Origin: DASWIG01 sp965371445
GTDB taxonomy: Bacteria; Acidobacteriota; Thermoanaerobaculia; Multivoradales; J023
Direction of reading: 5' to 3'
Assembly (NCBI GenBank): GCA_965371445.1
Contig: CBDUYN010000049.1
Coordinates: 1-54,969, forward strand
DNA length: 54,969 nucleotides
Under the pieces are notes generated by a model. The model had not been told where the DNA came from. It worked only from the letters and a program-made list of their open reading frames with translations, and did no database searches. The position numbers and the translations under genes were made by a program. Shown here piece by piece: positions 1 through 12,300 of this stretch. How positions within the stretch are numbered: the first letter of the stretch is position 1; every line of letters starts with the position of its first letter.

Positions 1-62
1 CGCCGGAGAACGTAGATTCCCTGGCCGCGTTGCTGCGCGAGATCCTGGAGGATGAAAGTTGA
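1..62 (+). CDS. C-terminal end of an upstream carrier-domain protein (NRPS/PKS), partial
   Basis: Only the last 19 codons are in the window, reading PENVDSLAALLREILEDES and then TGA at 60-62. The pattern, a conserved VxSLAxLL helix followed by an acidic tail, matches the last helix of the acyl/peptidyl carrier domains that end the two PKS proteins further right (VADLAAHVE and IRSLVAILE). I infer that this is the end of a PKS or NRPS megasynthase. Its stop overlaps the start of the next gene (TGATG), so the two are probably translationally coupled and in one biosynthetic operon. The call rests on a very short stretch. Confidence 0.5.
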   Translation, partial: PENVDSLAALLREILEDES

Positions 63-3000
63 TGGCGTCGAAAGCTGACACGTACGCGTTACCCACCAAG
101 CTCATGAACTGGAACTTCGTGCTTCTCTGGCAGGGCCAGTTCGTCAGCTTCATCGGCACCCAGGCTTTCATGATCAGCATGATCTTCTGGATGAAGCACG
201 AGACCGGCTCCGCGGCCTGGGTGGGACTCGTCACGATGGCGACGACCTTGCCGGGGGCGCTGCTCGGCCCCCTCGGCGGCGCGATCGCCGACCGCTACTC
301 GCGGAAGGGCATCATCCTGATGACCGATTTTGCCCGCGGCACGATCTCCCTCGCTCTCGCGGCGTTGGTGATCGCTTTCCCGGACGAGCCGCGGCTGATG
401 CTCTCCGGTCTTTTGGCCACCGCCTTTCTGATGGGGGCCCTGGGATCTTTTTTCCGGCCGGCGATCAACGCCGCCATTCCCGATCTCGTGCCGCCGGACA
501 AGGTCACCAGCGCCAATTCGCTGATGGGTGTCTCCATGAACGTCTCCACCTTCATCGGCCAGGTGTTCGGCGGCGTGCTTTTCCGGTTGCTCGGCCCGGC
601 TCTGCTCTTCATCTTCAACGGGGTGAGCTACATCTTCTCGGGAATCAGTGAGCTCTTCATCAAGATCCCCCAGAAATTTCCGGAGTCGAGCCCGAGCTTT
701 CAAAGCGTCTTGGCCGACGTGCGGCGGGATACGGTGGAGGGATTGCGCTATATCTGGGCTGAACGAGGGCTGACGATGATCCTCCTGACGATCGTCAACG
801 ACATGGTCTTCCTGGTGGCGATCTCGATTCTTTTCCCCTTCTTCGTCGAGGACTACCTCGAGGCTTCCCCGGATTGGTATGGCTACCTGGTGGCGACCTT
901 TGCCGCTGGCAACGCCCTCGGCGCCCTGTCGGCGGGTGTCCTCAAAGTCGGGGGCCGTTGGCGGATCCGGATGATCGTCGCCGGCGGCATGATGGCGTCG
1001 GGTGCCGGATTGTTGCTCGGGAACATCCATTCCAACTGGCACGCCCTCGTTCTGATCCTGGTGGCGGGAACCTTCGTCGGTTTCAACGACATCCATATGT
1101 TTACCGCCATTCAACTGGCCGTCGGCAGCGAGATGCGGGGCCGGGTGCTAGGTCTTTTCGGCACCATCACCCTCGCCGCGACGCCGATCGCCGCCGGGAT
1201 GAGCGGCGTGGCCACGGATCTGTTGAAGCAGGACATCAGCATGGTCTACATGCTTTGCGGTGCCGGCCTCGGCATCACTCCCCTTATCGTTTTGTCGAGC
1301 TCGCGGGCACGCTCGCTCCTGGCCTATGAAAGGGGCCAGGCCTCGGTTGCGGAGGGATCCGCCGTCACACTGGAACAGAGAGAAAAGGAAGAGAAGAAGA
1401 TGAAACGAGTCGTCAAGTGGGTGGCCGTAGGCGCCACCGTCCTGCTCGTCGTCTTGATGGCGACGATCGTCTACATGGTGCGCCGCCCGTGGCCGATGGC
1501 CGACGGCCAAGTCGCGGTGACCGGGCTCCGGGCTCCGGTCGAAGTGATCCGCGACGACTGGGGCATCCCCCACATCTACGCCGAAAACGAGCTGGACCTC
1601 TTCCTGGCCCAGGGCTACGTCCACGCCCAGGATCGCCTGTGGCAGATGCACATGGGCCGCGTCGTCGCCGCCGGGCGACTGGCCGAGCTTTTCGGCGAGA
1701 GCGTCGTGGAAACCGATCGGCTGCTGCGCGTCCTCTCGCTCCGCTGGGCCGCCGCGCGCGACTGGGAAAGGCTCGACGAGGATCTGCGAGAGATCCTCGA
1801 AGCCTACAGCGCCGGTGTCAACGCCTATATCGAGGCCAATTCCGGGCATCTCGGACTGGAATTCCGCCTCCTCGGCGTCGAGCCGGAGCCGTGGACGCCA
1901 ATCGACACCCTGACCTGGACCAAGGTCCTGAGCCTCAACATCGGCCTGAACATGAGCCGGGAGGTGGCCCGTGTCGACCTGAAGGCGCGGCTCGGCGACG
2001 AGCTTGGGGGCGAGGCGGCCGAGCGGATCCTCGCCCGCTACCCGGACGACGGCCCGGTCATCGTGTCGCCGGCTCCGGCCAGCGGCCCTTCACCGGATAC
2101 GGTGGCGCGGCGCGAGGTCTCCTCTTTTGGGCAGACCCGCCAGGCCGGCCGGGCAGCACTTCGCGGTCTCGCCGGGCGCGGGCCCTGGGTCGATCTTCTG
2201 CGCCTGGCAGGCCTCAAACCCGACCTGAGCCGCTTCTCGCCACTACTCGGCCACACCCCTGCGTGGGGCAGCAACGCCTGGGTGGTCCACGGTAGCCGTA
2301 CCGCGAGCGGCAAACCGCTCCTGGCCAACGATCCCCACCTCGGCCTCGGTATGCCGTCGGTCTGGTACGAGAACGGCCTGCATGGCGGCCGTTTCGACGT
2401 CGTCGGCTTCTCCTTTCCAGGCCTGCCGGCGGTCGTCACCGGGCACAATGGTTCCATCGCCTGGGGCATCACCAGCCTCGCCTCCGACACCCAGGACCTT
2501 TTCATCGAGCAACTCGATGACGGTGAGAACGGTCCCACCCGATACCGCTACCGGGACGAGTGGCGCGATCTTGAGGTACGCGTCGAGACGATCGAGGTCC
2601 GTGGGGGCGAGCCAGAGGAGCTCAGGATTCTCTCCACCCACCACGGTCCGCTCGTCAACGAGCTCTTCGAGGGCATCCGAGACCAACGGCCGATGGCGCT
2701 CAGTTGGACCGCCCTCCGCGAGATGCGCCTGCTGCGCGCGCTCGTCGAGCTCAACCAGGCGCGCAGCTGGGACGAGTTCCGCGGCGCTCTCGCTTTTTGG
2801 GACGCACCGGCCTTGAGCTTCGTCTACGCCGACGTCGCGGGCAACATCGGCTACCAGGCCACGGGCCGGCATCCGATCCGCACCGCCGGCCATGACGGCT
2901 CGGTGCCCGTGCCCGGTTGGACCGGAGAGCACGACTGGCGCGAGTTCATCCCGGCCGCCGAGCTCCCGTGGGCGTTCAATCCGCCGTCCGGCGTCGTCGT

Positions 3001-3919
3001 CACCGCCAACAACAAGACGGTCTCCGACGATTATCCCTATCACCTCACCGGCGACTGGGCCGACCCCAGCCGCGCCCAGCGCATCTCCGACCTCCTGGCC
3101 GACGGGAACAGCTTTACCCGCGAGGACATGGCCCGTATCCAGGGCGACACCTATGCGGTCATGGCCGAGGAGCTGCGTCCCCACCTGTTGGCGGTCGAGC
3201 CGTCCGACGCGTTGGCGGAGCGCGCGCTGCGGGAGGTCCGGGATTGGGACCTGCGCTACGAGGCCGACCGCATCGGCGCCGCGGTCTACTACGTCTGGCA
3301 GTGGCGGCTTTACCGCAACATCGTCGCCGACGAGCTCGGCGACCCCGAAAAGCTCGAGCAGGACACCGCCGTCGTCTACCAGCAGCACTCGCCCCTCGAC
3401 GAGATCATGGCTCGCCCCGACGATCCCTGGTTCGACGACAGGACGACGCCGGAGGTCGAGACGCGCGAGGACATCGTCCGGCGCAGCCTCGCCGACGCCG
3501 TCGCCTGGCTCGTCGAGAACCACGGCGACGATCCCGCCGCCTGGCGCTGGGGAAGGCTCCACCCGATGGTGTTCACTCACCAGCCCCTGGGACAGACCGG
3601 GCAGTCGATGATCGACAACCTCTTCAACAGCGATCCCATGGAGGGCCGCGGCGGGCCGTTCACGGTTTTCGCCACCACGCCGAGCCTCAGCGAGCCGTTC
3701 GCCATCGGGGGTGGCACCTCGCAGCGCTTCATCGCCGACCTTGCCGATCTCGGGAGGTCGCTCGCCATCAACAGCACCGGCCAGTGCGCCCACCTCTTCC
3801 ATCGCCACCGCGAGGACCAGATCCCGCTGTGGCAGGACGTGGAATTCCATCCGGTCTACTTCAGCCGCGGCAGCGTCGAGGGTGCGGCCGAGAGCACCCT
3901 CAGGCTGACACCTCCATGA
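62..3919 (+). CDS. MFS exporter fused to a penicillin-acylase-family Ntn hydrolase
   Basis: This single uninterrupted frame encodes 1285 aa. Residues 1-about 420 are a 12-helix major facilitator of the EntS-like exporter type, with the loop motif GGAIADRYSRKG near residue 75. A charged linker (LEQREKEEKKMKR) leads to a thirteenth hydrophobic helix at about 450-471. Residues 475-1285 are a penicillin G/V acylase-like N-terminal nucleophile hydrolase. The autocatalytic Gly-Ser is in WGSNAW, with nucleophile Ser737, and the oxyanion Asn lies in VTANNKTV. MFS proteins end in the cytoplasm, so helix 13 would place the acylase in the periplasm. ATG 62 is preferred over TTG 59. It sits between a carrier-protein gene and a PKS gene. 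Inference: it exports the product and then cleaves an amide-linked acyl group, as in prodrug-type maturation. Substrate unknown. Confidence 0.85.
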   Translation: MASKADTYALPTKLMNWNFVLLWQGQFVSFIGTQAFMISMIFWMKHETGSAAWVGLVTMATTLPGALLGPLGGAIADRYSRKGIILMTDFARGTISLALAALVIAFPDEPRLMLSGLLATAFLMGALGSFFRPAINAAIPDLVPPDKVTSANSLMGVSMNVSTFIGQVFGGVLFRLLGPALLFIFNGVSYIFSGISELFIKIPQKFPESSPSFQSVLADVRRDTVEGLRYIWAERGLTMILLTIVNDMVFLVAISILFPFFVEDYLEASPDWYGYLVATFAAGNALGALSAGVLKVGGRWRIRMIVAGGMMASGAGLLLGNIHSNWHALVLILVAGTFVGFNDIHMFTAIQLAVGSEMRGRVLGLFGTITLAATPIAAGMSGVATDLLKQDISMVYMLCGAGLGITPLIVLSSSRARSLLAYERGQASVAEGSAVTLEQREKEEKKMKRVVKWVAVGATVLLVVLMATIVYMVRRPWPMADGQVAVTGLRAPVEVIRDDWGIPHIYAENELDLFLAQGYVHAQDRLWQMHMGRVVAAGRLAELFGESVVETDRLLRVLSLRWAAARDWERLDEDLREILEAYSAGVNAYIEANSGHLGLEFRLLGVEPEPWTPIDTLTWTKVLSLNIGLNMSREVARVDLKARLGDELGGEAAERILARYPDDGPVIVSPAPASGPSPDTVARREVSSFGQTRQAGRAALRGLAGRGPWVDLLRLAGLKPDLSRFSPLLGHTPAWGSNAWVVHGSRTASGKPLLANDPHLGLGMPSVWYENGLHGGRFDVVGFSFPGLPAVVTGHNGSIAWGITSLASDTQDLFIEQLDDGENGPTRYRYRDEWRDLEVRVETIEVRGGEPEELRILSTHHGPLVNELFEGIRDQRPMALSWTALREMRLLRALVELNQARSWDEFRGALAFWDAPALSFVYADVAGNIGYQATGRHPIRTAGHDGSVPVPGWTGEHDWREFIPAAELPWAFNPPSGVVVTANNKTVSDDYPYHLTGDWADPSRAQRISDLLADGNSFTREDMARIQGDTYAVMAEELRPHLLAVEPSDALAERALREVRDWDLRYEADRIGAAVYYVWQWRLYRNIVADELGDPEKLEQDTAVVYQQHSPLDEIMARPDDPWFDDRTTPEVETREDIVRRSLADAVAWLVENHGDDPAAWRWGRLHPMVFTHQPLGQTGQSMIDNLFNSDPMEGRGGPFTVFATTPSLSEPFAIGGGTSQRFIADLADLGRSLAINSTGQCAHLFHRHREDQIPLWQDVEFHPVYFSRGSVEGAAESTLRLTPP
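1384..1402 (+). promoter_or_regulatory. Candidate internal ribosome binding site and start for the acylase half
   Basis: A purine-rich AAGGAAGAG lies about 8 nt before an in-frame ATG at 1400, which is codon 447 of the fusion. Starting there would give MKRVVKWVAVG followed by the hydrophobic helix, a plausible signal anchor for a free-standing acylase. The same frame is open from the MFS part, so the cell could make both the fusion and a separate acylase. The sequence cannot show whether this site is used. Confidence 0.35.
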
Positions 3920-3946
3920 AGGACGGCACGAGGAAAGTGAGCAAAG

Positions 3947-7063
<3,117 letters not shown>

Positions 7064-7102
7064 ACCCTTCGGGGCGCCATGCCAGGAGGTTGTTTTGAAA
7101 TC

Positions 7103-9289
7103 ATGGAGACCGTGATGAGATATCTTTTCATTCTGTCGACGATCCTCTTTACAACCGTGCTCGTCCACGCCCAGGAGCCCTACGTGCTCCACGCTCCGGT
7201 TCTCTCCGCCGAGCCGAAGATCGACGGTCGTCTCGACGATCCGGTGTGGCAGGAGGCGATGGAGATCGACACGTTTATCCAGGTGGAGCCTGAGGAAGGC
7301 TCGCCGTCGACCGAGTCGACGGTGGTGTTGATCGGCTACGACCAGAAAAAGCTCTACATCGCGGCGCGCTGCGACTACAAGGAACCGGGTAAAGTCGTCT
7401 CCGTCGTGCTCGACCGCGACGGGCGGCTCTACGACGAGGATTCCTTCCAGGTCGTCTTCGACACTTTTGCCGACGGCCAGAACGGCTTTCTGTTCGTGGT
7501 GAATCCCCTCGGTGCGCAGTTCGACGCGTTGGTCCGTAACGAAGGCGACGACGTCAACTACGCCTGGGACAGCCTGTGGCTCTCGGCCACGTCGCGAACC
7601 GAGACGGGCTGGGTCGCGGAGATCGCGATTCCCTTTCGGGCGCTGCGCTTTCCGAAGGCGGCGTCGCAGTCCTGGGGATTCAATATTCAGCGGACGATCA
7701 TTCACCGGCGTGAGACCGTCCTCTGGAAGCCGGTACCGCGGGTCACCGCGGGTTCGTCGTTGCTCAAGGTGTCACAAGCCGGGAAGCTCGTCGGGCTCGC
7801 CGGCATCGAGCCGGGGCGTTCGCTCGATTTCAAGCCGTACGTTTTGGGCCGCATCGATCGGCGTTCCGGCACGGCTGACGAGAGCGACTTCGAGGCCGGG
7901 ATCGACGTCAAGAAAAGTCTCTCCACCGACCTGACTCTCGATCTGACCTACAACTTGGACTTCGCCGAAGCGGAAGCCGACAGTCAACAGCTCAACCTGA
8001 CCCGCTTTCCGCTCTTTTTTCCTGAGCAGCGGGATTTCTTTCTCGAGGGGGCCAATCTCTTCTATTTCGGGGAGCGTCCGGATTTCCTGAAGACGCCGGA
8101 CAAGATCTTTTTTTTCAGCCGCCGCATCGGCCTGACGGAGGACGGAGAACAGCAGGTCCAGGTGCTTGGCGGCGCCAAGATTTCCGGTCGCGCAGGGCGG
8201 TACAGTATCGGTTTCTTGAATCTCACGACCGACGAGCATCGCTACGGCGACCGAGACGGCGTCGAACGATTCGAGGCACAGACCAACTACACTGTGGCGC
8301 GCCTGAAGCGTGACATTCTGGAGAAGTCGGCCATCGGCTTCATGTACCTCAGGAAAGACGTCGAGAGCGGCCCCGCAACAAGCGGCGCGGGCTTCGACTG
8401 GGACCTGGCTTTTGGCAAGTTCTTGAAAACCGGAGGCTTCGTGGCGGAGACCGAGACGCCGGGGCGCGCGGCCGACGAATGGGCGGGGTCGATGGATGTC
8501 GTCTGGCAAAGTCCGAAGGTCTTCTCGAAGCTGACCTACACCGAAGTGGGTGAGGACTTCAATCCGGAGATGGGATTCTTTTCGCGGCTGGGGATCAAAG
8601 AGTGGCGGGGGCTTTTTGTCTATCATGTCACCAAAAAGGAGAAGAAAGTTCGCGATATCTACTATTACGATGAATTTACCCGTGTAACCGACCGTAAAGG
8701 CAACGTGGAGACGCAGCTCAACCGGCTGGAGATGGACATGATCTGGCACACGCAAGCCGGAATCTTCGTCAAAGTCTTCGACCACGTGGAGGCGCTTCCG
8801 TTCAGCTTCGAGATTCGCCCGGGAGTCGTGATTCCTCCGGGGCGCTACGACTTTACGCATTACTTTTTTGGCGCACAGACGGTGCCGAGCCGCCCGGTTT
8901 TCGCTTTCATTCGGCTTGACGCGGGCGAGTTCTACGACGGTGACTTTCAGGATGTGGTCGTCGGCGCGCGGTTGCGGCCGATCCGCGGATTCAATACCAT
9001 CGTCTCCTATGAGCGCAACGACGTCGACTTTCCTGCCGGAGACTTCACCGACGAGCTCGTGTCCATCAACGGCGTCTATGCCCCCTCGCCGTGGATCTCG
9101 ATTCGGGCGCTCATCGAATGGCGGGGGGACGACAACTTCAGCACCAAGGCAACCTTCAAGTGGGAATACCGTCCCGGCTCCACTTTCTACCTGGTCTACG
9201 ACGAGTTCCGCGATCTGCGGGATCGGCCGTTCGGGGCCCTCGCGCTCCGTGAGCGGGCGCTGATCAGCAAGGTGACCTTTTCCTTCTGA
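7103..9289 (+). CDS. CBM9-like / DUF5916 outer-membrane protein
   Basis: This 728-aa protein has an N-terminal signal peptide (MRYLFILSTILFTTVLVHAQ). A CBM9-like beta-sandwich follows (about 30-230, with the family signature IDGRLDDPVWQEA). The rest is a long DUF5916 region rich in alternating aromatic residues, including FPLFFPEQRDFFLEG, which I read as an outer-membrane beta-barrel. ATG 7103 is chosen because AGGAGG at 7084-7089 lies 13 nt upstream; ATG 7115 is a second option. The family is common in Acidobacteriota and Bacteroidota and has no established biochemical role that I know of. Lying between two PKS genes on the same strand, it may be an outer-membrane conduit or accessory protein for the cluster product, which is inference. 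Confidence 0.8.
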   Translation: METVMRYLFILSTILFTTVLVHAQEPYVLHAPVLSAEPKIDGRLDDPVWQEAMEIDTFIQVEPEEGSPSTESTVVLIGYDQKKLYIAARCDYKEPGKVVSVVLDRDGRLYDEDSFQVVFDTFADGQNGFLFVVNPLGAQFDALVRNEGDDVNYAWDSLWLSATSRTETGWVAEIAIPFRALRFPKAASQSWGFNIQRTIIHRRETVLWKPVPRVTAGSSLLKVSQAGKLVGLAGIEPGRSLDFKPYVLGRIDRRSGTADESDFEAGIDVKKSLSTDLTLDLTYNLDFAEAEADSQQLNLTRFPLFFPEQRDFFLEGANLFYFGERPDFLKTPDKIFFFSRRIGLTEDGEQQVQVLGGAKISGRAGRYSIGFLNLTTDEHRYGDRDGVERFEAQTNYTVARLKRDILEKSAIGFMYLRKDVESGPATSGAGFDWDLAFGKFLKTGGFVAETETPGRAADEWAGSMDVVWQSPKVFSKLTYTEVGEDFNPEMGFFSRLGIKEWRGLFVYHVTKKEKKVRDIYYYDEFTRVTDRKGNVETQLNRLEMDMIWHTQAGIFVKVFDHVEALPFSFEIRPGVVIPPGRYDFTHYFFGAQTVPSRPVFAFIRLDAGEFYDGDFQDVVVGARLRPIRGFNTIVSYERNDVDFPAGDFTDELVSINGVYAPSPWISIRALIEWRGDDNFSTKATFKWEYRPGSTFYLVYDEFRDLRDRPFGALALRERALISKVTFSF

Positions 9290-9343
9290 TTCGAGGATCG
9301 GCCAAGTCTTGAAACGAACGACGAGGTGAGGCTAGAAACCATC

Positions 9344-12300
9344 ATGAGCGGAAATGACCATAGCTGCGATGTCGCCATCGTCGGGATGGCTTGCCGCCTG
9401 CCAGGGGCCAAGAACGTCGAGGAGTTTTGGCGACTGCTTGCCGAGGGCGTCGAGTCGATCTCTTCCCTCTCCGCAGAAGAGCTTTTGGAGGCGGGGGTCG
9501 AACCCGAGGAGCTGGCGAATCCTGCCTATGTTCGGGCGGCAGCGATCCTCGACGAGGTCGACTCTTTCGACGCGGGCTACTTCGGCTATTCGCCCCGCGA
9601 GGCCGAGCTCATGGACCCCCAGCAGCGGCTTTTCCTCCAATGCGGCGTCGAAGCCCTGGAGCACGCCGGCTACGGAGCCGGTGACACCTACGGCCCGGTA
9701 GGTGTTTTTGCCGGCGGCAAGATGAGCACCTACGTCTTCAACATCCACTCGAACCCGGATCTCGCCCGCTCGCTCGACACCGTCGAGGTGGGGCTGGGCA
9801 ACGACATCGCGCTGCTCGCGATGCGCACGTCCTACAAGCTGGACTTGAAGGGGCCGAGCTACTTCGTGCAGTCCGCCTGCTCGACCTCGCTCGTCGCCAT
9901 CCACCTCGCTTGCCAGAGCCTGTTGCTCGACGAGTGCCGGATGGCGCTGGCCGGGGCGGTCGCCATCGACTTCCCCCACAAGAGCGGTTACCTCTACCGC
10001 GAGGGGAGCCTGGCCTCGCCCGACGGCCACGTCCGAGCCTTCGACGCCGCCGCGCGGGGGACCCTTTTCGGCAGCGGCCTCGGTGCCGTCGTGCTGAAGC
10101 GCCTGGACGACGCCCTCGCCGACGGCGATCGGATCTACGCGGTGGTCAAGGGGTCGGCGACCAACAACGACGGCTCCGGCAAGGCCAACTTCACGGCGCC
10201 CAGCGTCGGCGGTGAAGCCCGGGTCGTCCTCGAGGCCCTGGTCGCCTCCGACGTCGAGCCCGACACCGTCTCCTACGTCGAGGCCCACGGCACCGGGACC
10301 GAGCTCGGGGACCCGATCGAGATTCGGGCCCTGACCCGGGCGTACCGCACCTCGACACGCCGGACGGGCTTTTGTGCCATCGGCTCGGTGAAGACGAACC
10401 TGGGCCATCTCGACGCGGCGGCGGGGATCTCGGGGGTCATCAAGACGGTCCTGGCGCTCGAGCACGAGAAGATCCCGCCGAGCCTCAATTTCGAGACGCC
10501 GAACCCCAAGATCGACTTTGATTCGAGCCCCTTTTACGTCAACACCAAGCTGCGTGACTGGCCGCGCACCGACACCCCGCGGCGCGCCGGGGTGAGCGCT
10601 TTCGGCTTCGGAGGCACCAACGCCCACCTGATTCTCGAGGAGGCACCGCCCCGGGAGGCCTCCGGGGCGTCGCGGCCCTGGCAGCTCCTGGTGCTCTCGG
10701 CGCGCAGCAAATCGGCTCTCGAAGCCGCCACGGACCGGTTGTGCGAGCACCTGGAATCCCACCCCGACCTGCCGATACCCGACGTCGCCTACACCTTGAA
10801 GCTCGGCCGCCGCGGCTTCCGCGAGCGGCGTGCGGTCGTCTGCCGGGACGGCGACGAGGCGTTGGCGGCGCTTCGTGCTCGTGACCCTCAGAAGGTCTCC
10901 GGGGGGACGCAGAAGCTGGCCGAGCGTCCGGTGGCCTTTCTCTTCTCCGGACAGGGCGCCCAGCATCCGAACATGGGCCGGGAGCTTTACGAGGGCGAGC
11001 CGGCGTTTCGCGTCGAGGTCGACCGCTCGGCCGAGATGCTGCGTCCCCTCCTCGGCCACGATCTTCGCGAGCTGCTTTACCCGGAGCCGGGCGGCGAGTC
11101 GGCGCAGGCGGAGGCGCTGCGCCAGACGGCTTCGACACAGCTGGCGCTTTTTGTCGTCGAGTATGCCCTCGCCTCGCTGTGGCAGGAGTGGGGAGTCGTG
11201 CCGGCGGCGATGATCGGCCACTCGATCGGCGAATACGTGGCGGCGTGCCGGGCCGGCGTTTTTTCTCTGCAAGACGCCCTCGCTCTCGTCGCGGCGCGCG
11301 GTCGCCTGATGGCTGAGATGCCCGCCGGTGCGATGTTGTCGGTGCCTCTCTGCGAGGAGGAGATCCTCCCGCGCCTTGGCGCCGATCTCTCGCTGGCGGC
11401 GGTCAACGCGCCGCGGCGGACCGTGGTGGCCGGTCCTCCGGAGGCGATCGACGCCCTGGCCGGCGAGCTCCAGGCGGAGGACGTCGCGACGCGGCTTCTC
11501 AAGACCTCCCACGCGTTCCATTCGGCCATGATGGACCCGGTCTTGGAACGCTTCCGCGACGAGGTGGCGAAGCTCAAGCTCCAGGCGCCGCAGATCCCCT
11601 TCCTGTCGAACGTCACCGGCACCTGGATCACCGACGAGGAGGCCACCGATCCTGGGTACTGGGCCTCCCACGTCCGTCAACCGGTGCGCTTCGCCGCCGG
11701 GGTGGCGGAGCTCCTCGAAGATCCGGGGCGAGCTTTGCTCGAGGTCGGTCCCGGCAAGACCCTGGTCACCTTTGCCGAGGAAACGGCGGCAGAGCGTGCC
11801 GAGACGCTGATCGTGGCGTCGCTGCCTCATCCCCGTGACCGGCGCTCCCAGCTCGGCTTCTTGTTGCGCACACTCGGCCGCCTGTGGATCGGCGGTGTGG
11901 AGATCGACGGCGAGGGTTTCTACGGCGACGAGAAGCGTCACCGCGTGGCGCTGCCGACCTACTCCTTCGAAGCGCAGAGGTATTGGATCGAGCGGCAACC
12001 AATGGCCACCGGCCACCGCCGGCCTCCAGGCCGGATCCGCAAGATCCACGACATCGGCCAGTGGTTTCACGTCCCGGCCTGGAAGGCCACTCTGGCACCG
12101 GCGCCCGCCGCCGCGGAGACCTCGCAAGAGCGGCGCCGTTGGCTTGTTTTCGTCGACGACTCCGACTTCGCCCGTGCGTTCGTCCAACGGCTCGCGGAGG
12201 AGGACGTGACGTGGGTCCGCGCTGGCGGGGCCTACTCCCGCTCCGGCTCGCAGGTGACGATCGATCCGGCGCAAGGTGGCGACTATGAACGGTTGCTCGG

